Positions 49,036 to 58,206 of a stretch of 64,000 nt of DNA are shown one piece after another. The DNA lies in contig NZ_SMGE01000001.1 of NCBI RefSeq assembly GCF_004339525.1, positions 2,914,001-2,978,000 of the forward strand, written 5' to 3'. The position numbers and the translations under genes are program-made. The notes below the pieces were generated by a model. The model was given only the letters and a program-made list of their open reading frames with translations. It did not search any database and was not told the origin of the DNA. This stretch comes from Flavobacterium sp. 90. GTDB lineage: Bacteria; Bacteroidota; Bacteroidia; Flavobacteriales; Flavobacteriaceae. Position 1 is the stretch's first letter; each line of letters starts with the position of its first letter.

Positions 49036-49695
49036 TTATCGTTTATCTTCTTTAGAATAATTTGAAACGCCATTAATATCAATTGAATTTCCTAAAAAAC
49101 GAGGTTCACGATTTCTTAAAACATCCAAAAAGGATTTAAAAATAGAACCGTATTCTCTAAAAGTAACATATTTATAGCCTCGATATTCTCCATTGTTAGC
49201 AGAATAACCAACTGATTTTATTCCAAGCTTTTGTCCGATGTAAATTGCGCGGTTTAAATGGTATTCCTGAGAAATTAAAGTTGCCTTTTTTATTTTGAAA
49301 ATATGCTTCGCGCGATACATTGTAGAATATGTATCAAAACCGGCGTAGTCAATAAAAATTTTGGTGGTATCAACTCCGTGATTGAAACAATAATTTTTCA
49401 TAACGGTTAATTCATCATGTTCGTCACGGCCATTATCTCCCGAAAGAAGAATTTTATTGATTCGGTTTGCCTTATATAATTGAATTCCGGCATCTAATCG
49501 GTCTTTTAAATATTTACTTGGTTGGTCTCCGTTGATTCCTGCACCAAAAATAATTCCGACATCATTTTTAGGGAATTTTTTAATCGAATAATAAATGTGT
49601 TTTTTGGTCGAAGATTTAACGTAATAATTTACGGAAACAATAGCAACTAATCCAATAATTGCAAGGTAAAGGAAGGTTTTAAAATATTTTTTCAA
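49036..49695 (-). CDS. DUF218 (SanA/YdcF-type) membrane protein
   Basis: A 219-residue protein with one N-terminal membrane anchor (FLYLAIIGLVAIVSV) and a DUF218 domain: VGIIFGAGINGDQPSKYLKDRLDAGIQLYKANRINKILLSGDNGRDEHDELTVMKNYC, then YSTMYRAKHIF and SQEYHLNRAIYIGQKLGI. SanA relatives affect envelope permeability. The frame is open to a GTG at 49728, but a -7-like TATCTTCG covers that codon, so TTG 49695 is proposed as start. Confidence 0.85.
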   Translation of the reverse strand: MKKYFKTFLYLAIIGLVAIVSVNYYVKSSTKKHIYYSIKKFPKNDVGIIFGAGINGDQPSKYLKDRLDAGIQLYKANRINKILLSGDNGRDEHDELTVMKNYCFNHGVDTTKIFIDYAGFDTYSTMYRAKHIFKIKKATLISQEYHLNRAIYIGQKLGIKSVGYSANNGEYRGYKYVTFREYGSIFKSFLDVLRNREPRFLGNSIDINGVSNYSKEDKR

Positions 49696-49763
49696 AATAA
49701 ATTTTGTAAGATTAAGATTTAAAAACACGAAGATAGTTAAATTTATATTCAGAGAAAGTCAAA

Positions 49764-49797
49764 TAAAAAAACCGAAGTTGAAATACTTCGGCTTAGT
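49764..49797 (-). terminator. Terminator of the M3 peptidase gene
   Basis: Hairpin CCGAAGT / ACTTCGG with seven T on the minus strand, downstream of the stop at 49849. Confidence 0.85.
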
Positions 49798-49848
49798 TTA
49801 AAATTTATTAGTGATTGAAAATCTAAAATCTACAATCAGAAATCTGAA

Positions 49849-51876
49849 TTATAAAAGTCCCGCTCTTTTTAATAAAGCCTCAGGTTTTGGTTCCTGACCT
49901 CTAAAGCGTTTGTATAAAATCATCGGATGTTCTGTTCCTCCTTTTGAAAGTACATTGTCTTTGAATTTTGTCGCTACTTCGTGATTGAAGATCCCTTTTT
50001 CCTGAAAATATTCAAAAGCATCAGCGTCTAATACTTCAGCCCATTTATAGCTGTAATATCCGGATGAATATCCACCTTGAAAAATGTGAGAGAACGCCGT
50101 ACTCATTGCATTTTCTTTTACATCAGGATACAATTGTGTATTAGCAAATTGTTCTGTTTCGAAAGTTTTTAGATCTGTAATATGGGTTGGATCTTGTCCG
50201 TGCCAAGCCATATCTAATAATCCAAAACTTAATTGACGTAAAGTGGCTAAACCTTCCTGGAAACTTGCACTTTCTTTGATTTTCTGTACATATTCAATCG
50301 GAATAATTTCTCCCGTTTCGTAATGATTTGCGAACAAAGCCAAAGCTTCCGGTTCGTAACACCAGTTTTCCATAATCTGACTTGGTAATTCTACAAAATC
50401 CCAAAAAACAGAAGTTCCTGATAAACTTGGATAAGTTGTGTTTGCTAACATTCCATGTAAACCGTGACCAAATTCGTGAAATAAAGTGGTTACTTCATTA
50501 AAAGTTAATAATGAAGGTTTTGTTTCGGTTGGTTTTGTAAAATTACAAACGTTCGAAATATGTGGTCTTTCGTTTACGCCATCTTTTATAGATTGATGTT
50601 TGAATGAAGTCATCCATGCACCGTTTCTTTTTCCTTTTCTTGGGAAGAAATCCGCATAGAAAATAGAAACCAAATTACCATCAGCATCTGTTACTTCGTA
50701 AGTTGTAACTTCTTCATGATATTTATCAATGTCAAAAACTTCAGTAAACGTTAATCCGTATAGTTTTTTGGCAACTGTAAAAGCGCCATTTAATACTTTT
50801 TCTAATTGAAAGTAAGGTTTCAGTTTTTCATCGTCTAAATTAAAAAGCTGTTGTTTTAATTTTTCAGAATAATAAGCACCGTCCCATTTTTCTAATTGTT
50901 CGATTCCGTCCAGTTCTTTGGCGAAAGCCGTCAATTCAGCAAATTCTTTCTGAGCAGCAGGTTTTGCTTTAGCCAATAAATCATTCAGGAAAGAAAAAAC
51001 TTTCTCCGGACTTTCGGCCATTCTTTCTTCCAAAACAAAATGTGCATGCGTTTTATAACCCAGTAAATTGGCTCTTTCGAAACGCAATTTGGCAATTTTC
51101 AAGACATTTTCCTGATTATCGAATTCATTATTCTGAAATGATCTTGCTCCAAAAGCGATCGCCATTTTTTTACGCAATTCACGATTATCAGCGTACGTCA
51201 AAAACGGAACATAACTTGGATGATCTAAAGTAAAAATCCAACCTTCTTTTTCCTGATTTTTAGCCAATAATCTCGCTGCTTCAATAGTTCCTTCCGGTAA
51301 TCCGGCTAAATCTTTCTCGTTCGTCAAATGCAATTCGAAAGCATTGGTTTCCGCCAAAATATTCTCTTCAAATTGTAATTTTAATTTCGATAATTCTTTG
51401 TCGATTTCTCGTAGTTTTTCCTTTTTGTCTTCAGGAAGATTAGCTCCATTTCTAGAAAAACTTTTATATTTTTTATCTAAAAGTGTAGTTTGTTCCGGAT
51501 TTAAATTTAATGTTTCTTTTTGATCGTAAACCGTTTTTATTTTAGCAAATAAAGCTGCGTTTAATGTAATGTCATTTCCATATTCAGATAATAAAGGCGA
51601 AACTTCCTGAGCAATTTTTTGCATTTCGTCGCTCGTTTCAGCCGAATTCAAATTGAAGAAAACACTTGAAAGACGATCTAAAATATCACCAGAAAAATCC
51701 ATTGCAACAACAGTGTTTTCAAAAGTTGGTACTTCTGGATTGTTTACAATTGCATCAATTTCGGCTTTAGCCAAAGTAATTCCTTCCTGAAAAGCCGGGA
51801 AATAATCTTCGATTTTAATTTGCGAAAAAGGTGCTGTGTTATGTTTAGTTATAAATTTTGAAAGTAAAACGTTCAT
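49849..51876 (-). CDS. M3 family oligopeptidase (Dcp/PrlC type)
   Basis: A 675-residue zinc metallopeptidase, probably cytoplasmic, cleaving short peptides. The zinc motif HEFGH lies at about 462-466 in TLFHEFGHGLHGMLANTTYPSLSGTSVFWDFVELPSQIMENW, with the downstream Glu of the third ligand in that block. The N-terminal helical domain and the C-terminal YKWAEVLDADAFEYFQEKGIF are typical of peptidyl-dipeptidases. Whether it is endo- or dipeptidyl-type is not resolvable. Monocistronic, -7 element TATCTTTG at 51922. Confidence 0.95.
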   Translation of the reverse strand: MNVLLSKFITKHNTAPFSQIKIEDYFPAFQEGITLAKAEIDAIVNNPEVPTFENTVVAMDFSGDILDRLSSVFFNLNSAETSDEMQKIAQEVSPLLSEYGNDITLNAALFAKIKTVYDQKETLNLNPEQTTLLDKKYKSFSRNGANLPEDKKEKLREIDKELSKLKLQFEENILAETNAFELHLTNEKDLAGLPEGTIEAARLLAKNQEKEGWIFTLDHPSYVPFLTYADNRELRKKMAIAFGARSFQNNEFDNQENVLKIAKLRFERANLLGYKTHAHFVLEERMAESPEKVFSFLNDLLAKAKPAAQKEFAELTAFAKELDGIEQLEKWDGAYYSEKLKQQLFNLDDEKLKPYFQLEKVLNGAFTVAKKLYGLTFTEVFDIDKYHEEVTTYEVTDADGNLVSIFYADFFPRKGKRNGAWMTSFKHQSIKDGVNERPHISNVCNFTKPTETKPSLLTFNEVTTLFHEFGHGLHGMLANTTYPSLSGTSVFWDFVELPSQIMENWCYEPEALALFANHYETGEIIPIEYVQKIKESASFQEGLATLRQLSFGLLDMAWHGQDPTHITDLKTFETEQFANTQLYPDVKENAMSTAFSHIFQGGYSSGYYSYKWAEVLDADAFEYFQEKGIFNHEVATKFKDNVLSKGGTEHPMILYKRFRGQEPKPEALLKRAGLL

Positions 51877-51921
51877 TATGATATACTATTTTTTATTAAT
51901 TGAAGTCAAATTTTTGAATTC

Positions 51922-51929
51922 CAAAGATA
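51922..51929 (-). promoter_or_regulatory. -7 element TATCTTTG for the M3 peptidase
   Basis: Exact TAnnTTTG on the minus strand, 45 bp before the start codon. Confidence 0.5.
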
Positions 51930-52102
51930 GCAATTTATAAAAATGTAATCGTCTAAACCAAATCGATTCTCGGCATAAAATCCTCTTAAATTGTGTTATA
52001 GATATGTTATTTATTTCTGTGCTGATTTTTAAAAACGTAAATTGAAAAAAATATGATTAGAGTTATAAAATACTAATCAGAAATTGTAAAAACAGAAAAA
52101 CG

Positions 52103-52771
52103 ATGAATTATCAAATTGCAATAAAGAGAATAGATACGGTTAACGAAGTAGAAGGGTATTGGTCTGACGAAGATTTTGTTCAGCTATTAGAAAAATTCAA
52201 TTATCCTGACGGAGCAACAGCGGATAAAAGTAGTTTGCCGGAATTATTAGAAATGGCAATATCGGATTACGAACCTAATGAAGCTGCGGAAATAGTCTTG
52301 AAATATAAATTTCCTGATAGATTAACCGACGGACAAATCGAGCAAATTGCACACAATATGTTAATTGATAAAGTTTGTGAGGAATATCCTGAAATAGACA
52401 TGCAAGGAACTTTGTTTCATATTAATCAATTACTTTTTAAAGCTTATAATGGGAAATTTCCAAATGCAAAAGCTTCTATTGTTCATTTTTCGATGACTCC
52501 AATTGAGGGTGAAGCACAAAAGCTGACAGCCGAAAATGTGTTGAAATTATTGAACAAAGGTTTGTCTGATAGAAATCTTATCAAAAGATTGTTTGAAAAT
52601 CAAATGTCACAAAATATTCCGTTTCCTGAAGCTGAAGCTATTATTTGGGAATTGACAACAACAGACGATATAAATTATAGTTTGGTTACTTCAGAAAATT
52701 GGATCAATAAGGAAGATATAACAGAATATGAATTTGAATCTGTTCTAGAGGAAATCGAAGACGAAGCATAA
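52103..52771 (+). CDS. Protein of unknown function
   Basis: A 222-residue acidic soluble protein without signal peptide or membrane segment. It alternates helices (LPELLEMAISDYEPNEAAEIVLKYKF, GQIEQIAHNMLIDKVCEEY) and a strongly acidic C-terminus (EFESVLEEIEDEA). No family was recognised by eye. It stands alone between divergent and convergent neighbours. Confidence 0.6.
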   Translation: MNYQIAIKRIDTVNEVEGYWSDEDFVQLLEKFNYPDGATADKSSLPELLEMAISDYEPNEAAEIVLKYKFPDRLTDGQIEQIAHNMLIDKVCEEYPEIDMQGTLFHINQLLFKAYNGKFPNAKASIVHFSMTPIEGEAQKLTAENVLKLLNKGLSDRNLIKRLFENQMSQNIPFPEAEAIIWELTTTDDINYSLVTSENWINKEDITEYEFESVLEEIEDEA

Positions 52772-52774
52772 TTT

Positions 52775-52845
52775 TAGTTTTCAGTTACAGTTTTCAGTCA
52801 CAGTTTACATTGAAAACTGCGACTGAAAAGTGTGACTAAATATAA
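52775..52845. repeat. CAGTTTTCAGTCACAGTTTACA-type short repeats
   Basis: Alternating TTTTCAGT(T/C)ACAGT and AAACTGCGACTGAAAA units, with inverted pairing between the two halves. The same family is at 32941-33025 and 62337-62375. Confidence 0.8.
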
Positions 52846-52848
52846 AAA

Positions 52849-53331
52849 CTATTTCAAACCTTCAGATGCTTTATTAACTGCTGCTTTCAATTCTTCTTTA
52901 TAAGAAATAATCGTATCAAGTACTTTTTTATCGTGACTTCCGATGATTTGTGCTGCTAAAATTCCGGCATTTTTTGCTCCATTTAAAGCAACAGTTGCAA
53001 CAGGAACTCCGCCCGGCATTTGAAGAATCGATAAAACCGAATCCCAACCATCAATAGAATTGCTTGATTTTACAGGAACTCCAATTACAGGAAGTGGCGA
53101 CATCGAAGCAACCATTCCAGGTAAATGTGCAGCTCCGCCCGCTCCAGCAATAATTACCGAAATTCCGCGAGTATGTGCATTTTTACTAAAATCAAATAAT
53201 TTCTCCGGCGTTCTGTGTGCCGAAACGATATCTACTTCAGTTTCAATATTGAATTGTTTTAATATGTCGATGGCATCTTGCATGACTGGCATGTCAGAGA
53301 TACTTCCCATTATAATGGCTACTTTGCTCAT
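52849..53331 (-). CDS. purE: 5-(carboxyamino)imidazole ribonucleotide mutase
   Basis: A 160-residue class I PurE; the frame runs to 53352, but MSKVAIIMGSISDMPVM is the family start at 53331. Landmarks: IIMGSISDMPVM (phosphate loop), SAHRTPEKLFDF with the catalytic His, and IIAGAGGAAHLPGMVAS. It converts N5-CAIR to CAIR in purine synthesis, the step after PurK. purK lies upstream on the same strand, separated by a small membrane-protein gene. Confidence 0.97.
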   Translation of the reverse strand: MSKVAIIMGSISDMPVMQDAIDILKQFNIETEVDIVSAHRTPEKLFDFSKNAHTRGISVIIAGAGGAAHLPGMVASMSPLPVIGVPVKSSNSIDGWDSVLSILQMPGGVPVATVALNGAKNAGILAAQIIGSHDKKVLDTIISYKEELKAAVNKASEGLK

Positions 53332-53406
53332 GTGTTTTTTGTTTTGTTTCAAGTTTCAGGTTTCAAGTTTTTGTTGAGACTGAAATATAAAAGTTGTTTG
53401 TTAAGA

Positions 53407-53619
53407 CTATTTTGTGGTTTTGTAAATAACGAATGTAATTATAAAACCTAATGCAATTAATAATAATGTTAGAATTAAGAATCCAATGAAACTTTTAATT
53501 CTCTCACCAACATATTCATTTTTATCGGTAAAAGTTTCAAAGTAAGTTTTAATTAAAGATGGGCTCTTGCCTGCCTTTGAAGTATTATCTAGTAAATCTA
53601 AAAAATCAAGAAACCTCAT
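53407..53619 (-). CDS. Small single-pass membrane protein
   Basis: A 70-residue protein with a soluble N-terminus (MRFLDFLDLLDNTSKAGKSPSLIKTYFETFTDKNEYVG) and one C-terminal membrane helix at about 46-66. No family was recognised. It lies between purK and purE on the same strand; a purine role is not implied by the sequence. Confidence 0.6.
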   Translation of the reverse strand: MRFLDFLDLLDNTSKAGKSPSLIKTYFETFTDKNEYVGERIKSFIGFLILTLLLIALGFIITFVIYKTTK

Positions 53620-53675
53620 TTGCTATACTTTTGATTCAAGTTATTAAGATTGTAAACTGTGACTGCGACTGATAA

Positions 53676-54836
53676 CTATATACTAATTACTCTAATCGTA
53701 TTCTTAACTTCTTCTGCGATTTTTCTGGCTTCTGCCATATCTTCATTTACAATCGTAACGTGACCCATTTTTCTGAACGGACGTGTTTGTTTCTTTCCGT
53801 AAATATGTGGCGTAACACCATTCCAACCTAAAATGGTTTCGATATTTTCATAAACTACATCTCCGGAGAAACCTTCGGCACCAACTAAATTTACCATAAT
53901 TCCGGCAACTTTACTATCTGTATTTCCTAACGGAAGATCCAGAATCGCACGCAAATGATTTTCGAATTGAGATGTATAACTTGCTTCAATAGAATAATGT
54001 CCTGAATTGTGTGGGCGAGGAGCAACCTCATTTACGAGAATGTCATCATCATTGGTTTGGAACATTTCAACTGCCAAAAGACCAACGTGATTAAATTTCT
54101 CCGAAACATTCAAAGCAATTGCTCTGGCTTTTTCGGCAACTTTTTCGTCGATTCTGGCAGGGCAAATTACATATTCTACCTGATTAGCTTCCGGGTGAAA
54201 TTCCATTTCTACAACCGGATATGTTTTAATTTCGCCTGACGGATTTCTTACTACAATAACCGCTAATTCATTTTTGAACGGAATCATTGTTTCTGCAATA
54301 CATTCTACATTTGGTAAAGCATCTAAATCAGAAGCCTGACGAATTACTTTTACGCCATTTCCGTCGTAACCAAATTCAGTACATTTCCAAACGAAAGGCA
54401 AATTGATTGTAGATTGTTGATTAACGATTTCTGATTTTAGATTTTCGAGATTCTCAAATCGTTTAAAAGGGGCAGTTGGGATATTATTTTTTGCGTAAAA
54501 TTGTTTTTGAATTCCTTTATTCTGAATTCCTTTTAAGGTTTTAGGAGATGGATATATTTTTAAACCTTCGTTTTCTAATTGCGTCAAAGCTTCAAGGTTA
54601 ACCAATTCGATTTCGAAAGTCAAAACATCGACTTGTTTTCCAAAATTGTAAACGGTTTCATAATCCATCAAATCGCCTTGAAAGAATTTATTGCAGGCAA
54701 TTTTACTCGGAGCTTCGTCGCTTGGATCTAAAACATAAGTTTGTATATCAAATTTTCGAGTGTCAAACAAAAGCATTTTTCCTAATTGTCCGCCACCTAA
54801 TATTCCTAATTTAAAATCAGAAGAAAAATAATTCAT
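53676..54836 (-). CDS. purK: 5-(carboxyamino)imidazole ribonucleotide synthase
   Basis: A 386-residue ATP-grasp enzyme converting AIR to N5-CAIR with ATP and bicarbonate. The frame runs to 54968, but the fold starts at LGILGGGQLGKMLLFD, so the Met at 54836 is chosen. Visible parts are KCTEFGYDGNGVKVI (ATP loop), ELAVIVVRNPSGEIKTYPVVE, VEMFQTNDDDILVNEVAPRPHNSGHYSIEASYTSQFENHLRAILD, with the metal-binding Glu and Asn. A -7 element lies upstream at 54853. Confidence 0.96.
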   Translation of the reverse strand: MNYFSSDFKLGILGGGQLGKMLLFDTRKFDIQTYVLDPSDEAPSKIACNKFFQGDLMDYETVYNFGKQVDVLTFEIELVNLEALTQLENEGLKIYPSPKTLKGIQNKGIQKQFYAKNNIPTAPFKRFENLENLKSEIVNQQSTINLPFVWKCTEFGYDGNGVKVIRQASDLDALPNVECIAETMIPFKNELAVIVVRNPSGEIKTYPVVEMEFHPEANQVEYVICPARIDEKVAEKARAIALNVSEKFNHVGLLAVEMFQTNDDDILVNEVAPRPHNSGHYSIEASYTSQFENHLRAILDLPLGNTDSKVAGIMVNLVGAEGFSGDVVYENIETILGWNGVTPHIYGKKQTRPFRKMGHVTIVNEDMAEARKIAEEVKNTIRVISI

Positions 54837-54852
54837 TGTAGTTGTGTTTTTG

Positions 54853-54860
54853 CAAAGATA
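54853..54860 (-). promoter_or_regulatory. -7 element TATCTTTG for purK
   Basis: Exact TAnnTTTG on the minus strand, 16 bp before the proposed purK start; it argues against the longer frame beginning at 54968. Confidence 0.55.
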
Positions 54861-54959
54861 CTTTTTAATCTTTTTTTTGCCATGATATGGAGTAAGATTA
54901 TTTTTTTTGCCACGAATTTCACTAATTAGCTCGAATTTTTTTAGTGTTGATTTATAAGA

Positions 54960-55275
54960 TTTTTTCATCTGTGGCTAAAAGTTTAACCACAAAGTGCGCA
55001 ATCCCGATAGCTATCGGGATCGCAAAGTTTGCAAAGGTTTTTAGTTGAGGTTATAAATAACAGTAAAGAACACAAAGCGGTATGTTGAAATTTTACGGGT
55101 TAAAAATTCGAGCTAATTTGTGAAATTCGTGGCAAACTTTAGAAAAAAATCTTTTGAATTCTTTTAATCTGTGGCTAAAAAAACAATCACAAAGTCTATA
55201 ATCACAAAGCCTTGCGAACTTCGTGTTTTCTCAACATAATATAAGATAAAAAACTTAGCGTGCTTTGCGGTAAAA
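54960..55275. repeat. AACCACAAAG-type repeat array with nested palindrome
   Basis: Copies of ATCTGTGGCTAAAA, TTAACCACAAAG...CGCAAAG and CTTTGCGG fill the 440-bp gap between purK and the next gene. The palindrome ATCCCGATAGCTATCGGGAT (55001-55020) interrupts one GTGCGCAAAG-like unit. No gene is supported. Confidence 0.8.
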
Positions 55276-55280
55276 CTAAT

Positions 55281-55856
55281 CTACTTTTCTATTTTCTTCA
55301 AAACTTCTTTTGCGACAGCTTTATAAGCGGCGGAATGATCTCCGTAATCTTTGTTCAGAATAATTTGCAGTTCAGGATGAATCCAGTCGTAGTGATTTCC
55401 TAAAATATACAAAGTTCTTATCGAATATGCTTTTGTAGCAACTTTTACATCATTTATAAGCCAGTCAAAAGAGGCTTCGATACAATCTTGAAGATTAGTT
55501 TCGGAAAATAGAATACTATTTTCGTCTTTCTTATAATGTGATTTTACAAGAAGCTGAACGACTTTTGCAATTGGGCGAATGGAACTTTCATCTTTTAAAA
55601 TTTTCAAATTCGAACAGAAAAAATCAAGATGAGGTTGCAGCCAAATCAATTCTTCATAAGATACAAATTCTAAAATCCAACACGCTTTATGATTGTTTTT
55701 GTCTAATGGCGAAAAACAAATCGAAACCAATTCTTTAAATAAAGACGGATTTTCTAAAACATCTTGCGCGACCATAAGACGGTTTTCTCTATAAGCTTTT
55801 AGATAATTGAGTTTAGATTGTAATTCAGAAGACATTTTATCGGGTTTAATAGACAT
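55281..55856 (-). CDS. Helical-repeat protein of unknown function
   Basis: A 191-residue soluble protein that looks like short HEAT-type repeats: paired helices around LFKELVSICFSPLDKNNHKACWILEFVSYEELIWLQPHLDFF and ASFDWLINDVKVATKAYSIRTLYILG. No catalytic motif. The start codon directly abuts the TAG stop of the TonB-dependent receptor with no gap, so it is translated from the same mRNA. A role linked to the receptor is inferred only. Confidence 0.7.
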   Translation of the reverse strand: MSIKPDKMSSELQSKLNYLKAYRENRLMVAQDVLENPSLFKELVSICFSPLDKNNHKACWILEFVSYEELIWLQPHLDFFCSNLKILKDESSIRPIAKVVQLLVKSHYKKDENSILFSETNLQDCIEASFDWLINDVKVATKAYSIRTLYILGNHYDWIHPELQIILNKDYGDHSAAYKAVAKEVLKKIEK

Positions 55857-57953
55857 CTAAAATAAGTAATTTAGCGAAATAGTTCCGTAATAATTTACCG
55901 GAAGTCCCGGATAATAATATCGTGGACCTGAATTTCCGACCGCAACCGCATTGGGTAAAATCATCGAAGCATATTTTTCATCGAAAAGATTATTAATGCC
56001 AAAAGCTAAATTGGTATTTAAATTTGGAAGGATTTCAAAACGATAACCAGTTTTTAAATTGATGATAGAATAAGAATCTGAATAAGCAGAATTGGCATCG
56101 TTCAGCGGAATTTTATCTACAAACTGAAAATCGGCAGAAAAATAAATGCCTAAATTGGTGTTTAAAGTTATTCCCGCATTTACTTTATTTGCGGCGACTC
56201 CGGTTAGTTTATTTCCGGAATAATCATTTCCGTTATCCACAAAATCTTTAAATTCATATTTGCCCAAAGAAGCTCCAATAAAAGAATTCAAAGTGAAAAA
56301 ACGATTAATGAACCAATTGTGTTTTGCCGAAACTTCGATTCCTTCATGAAAAGTTTTTCCGGCATTTATACCTTCATATTGATCGTCTCCAATTCTTTTG
56401 GCTACTAGTAAATCTTTAATTTCCATTCGATAAACGGCAAATTCAGTATAAAGATTTTTATTGAAGAAATAGAATTTCCCACCAACTTCAAAATTATAGC
56501 CGCTTTCAGGTTTTATATTCGGGTTTATATTTCCCGTACTTGTGAGAGTTTCTTCGGTTGCAGGCAATGAGAATCCTCGACTTGCTGAGAAATATAATGT
56601 TTGTTCGGGATTTGGTTTATAAAGAAAAGACAATTGTGGCGAAAGAATTCCGTCATAACTATATTTTTCTGTTGCCGTTTTTTGAGGAAGAAAGTTTGTG
56701 AGTTCAAAATGAGTTTCGTTGTAATTTAATCCCGCCTGAAACTCAAATTTTTCAGAAAGTAAAGTTCTGATTTGAGAAAAGATATTATAGAAATGTCTCT
56801 TTTGATCTGTTTCTGTTAATTGATTTCCTTGTAAACTTCCTTGACCTTTATTGGTTTTGTATAGATTTTCAAAAGTATTTCCGCTATAATTATCTGTGAA
56901 ATATTCGATTCCGGCAATAAACTGATTTTCGATTTTATTAATTTTAAAGTTTCCTGAGAATTGCGTTCTGGCGCCGGTTCCAAAAGTATATTGGCGTAAA
57001 ATATCAAAAGGTCGTGGTTCATTACTGTCTTTATAATTTACAAAAACTGAAGTTGAATTACTCAGATTATCATTGATTTTAAAATCATAAGCTAATCCTG
57101 CCAATGTCGATTTGTATTCTTTGAATCCTTTAGACGCAACCCAGGTTGGAGCGCCCAATTCCGGAGTAGAATCAAAAATTTGTTTACTAGTAGAACTCGG
57201 AATAAAAGCTTTCAAATATGTATAATTCGAAAAATAAGTAAGTTTGCTGTTTTTCTTTTTAAACAATTCTCCGACAAGCGTTATTCCTTCCCGATTGTAA
57301 GCGCTGTTTTCTCGCCATCCATCGGTTTTTAAATTGTGATAACTGATGTTTAAACTTCCTTGTTTTTCTGTGAGACTATAATTTAAAGTATTTTTCAGTA
57401 ATCCAAACGAACCAAAAACGGTACTTATTCCCGCAGTTTGTCCATTGTTTTTTGAAAGCTGAGGTGAAATCAAAATCGCGCCACCCAAACCTGCACCATA
57501 AATACTCGAAAGCGGGCCTTTTATTACTTCGATTTGACCAATGTTTTCCAAGTCAATATCATCGATTACAGTTTCACTATTTCCAGAAGTCAGCGGAATA
57601 CTGCCATAAAAAGCTCTGATTTTATTCGTTCCGTAGGGAGTTCTTGCGCCAATTCCGCGAATCGAAATTCGGGTTGTCGTGATATTCGAAGATTGCATAA
57701 ATACTCCGGGAATTGTATTGATTACCGTGCTAATATCTGTAGCGTTATTTTGCGTCAGCTCTTTTTTGGATAAAATTCCTATTGAAGCGGGCGCATTCTG
57801 TAAACTATCATTAATATGTAGGGAACTAATAACAACTTCTTCCAGTTTTTCTGTTTGAAGAGAATCAACAGGTTTGCTTTTCTGTTCTTGTGCAAAAGTG
57901 TTTTGAAACACAATTACGACAAGAATAGGAAAGCAGTATTTTTTTAGAATCAT
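55857..57953 (-). CDS. TonB-dependent outer-membrane receptor
   Basis: A 698-residue receptor with signal peptide (MILKKYCFPILVVIVFQNTFAQ). The plug domain starts LEEVVISSLHINDSLQNAPASIGILSKKEL and includes IRGIGARTPYGTNKIRAFYGSIPLTSG and IEVIKGPLSSIYGAGLGGAI. The rest is a 22-strand-type barrel ending in a final aromatic (INLLNYLF-like, YYGTISLNYLF). It imports a siderophore, vitamin or other ligand; no specificity can be read. No SusD-like partner follows. Confidence 0.95.
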   Translation of the reverse strand: MILKKYCFPILVVIVFQNTFAQEQKSKPVDSLQTEKLEEVVISSLHINDSLQNAPASIGILSKKELTQNNATDISTVINTIPGVFMQSSNITTTRISIRGIGARTPYGTNKIRAFYGSIPLTSGNSETVIDDIDLENIGQIEVIKGPLSSIYGAGLGGAILISPQLSKNNGQTAGISTVFGSFGLLKNTLNYSLTEKQGSLNISYHNLKTDGWRENSAYNREGITLVGELFKKKNSKLTYFSNYTYLKAFIPSSTSKQIFDSTPELGAPTWVASKGFKEYKSTLAGLAYDFKINDNLSNSTSVFVNYKDSNEPRPFDILRQYTFGTGARTQFSGNFKINKIENQFIAGIEYFTDNYSGNTFENLYKTNKGQGSLQGNQLTETDQKRHFYNIFSQIRTLLSEKFEFQAGLNYNETHFELTNFLPQKTATEKYSYDGILSPQLSFLYKPNPEQTLYFSASRGFSLPATEETLTSTGNINPNIKPESGYNFEVGGKFYFFNKNLYTEFAVYRMEIKDLLVAKRIGDDQYEGINAGKTFHEGIEVSAKHNWFINRFFTLNSFIGASLGKYEFKDFVDNGNDYSGNKLTGVAANKVNAGITLNTNLGIYFSADFQFVDKIPLNDANSAYSDSYSIINLKTGYRFEILPNLNTNLAFGINNLFDEKYASMILPNAVAVGNSGPRYYYPGLPVNYYGTISLNYLF

Positions 57954-58014
57954 AAAAGGGTTTGTTGGTCGGTTTTGTGCTTAATTGTTTAAGGAAATAT
58001 AGAAAGCGAAAATT

Positions 58015-58170
58015 TTTTTACCGCAAAGTTCGCTAAGATTTATCTCGTATATTAGCTTTAGCAAACACAAAGTTCGCAAAGCTAGTTCGATACAATCCCG
58101 ATAGCTATCGGGATTGCGAACTTTTCATTTTTATAAAAATAACAGAAATAAAGCTTGGCGAACTTTGCGG
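58015..58170. repeat. ACCGCAAAG-type repeats with nested palindrome
   Basis: TTACCGCAAAGTTCGC...AAACACAAAGTTCGCAAAG followed by ATCCCGATAGCTATCGGGAT (58095-58114) and TTTGCGGTAAAAT. Same family as 54960-55275. Confidence 0.8.
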
Positions 58171-58206
58171 TAAAATGAATTCCTATAAAATTGGAATTTA
58201 TAGACG

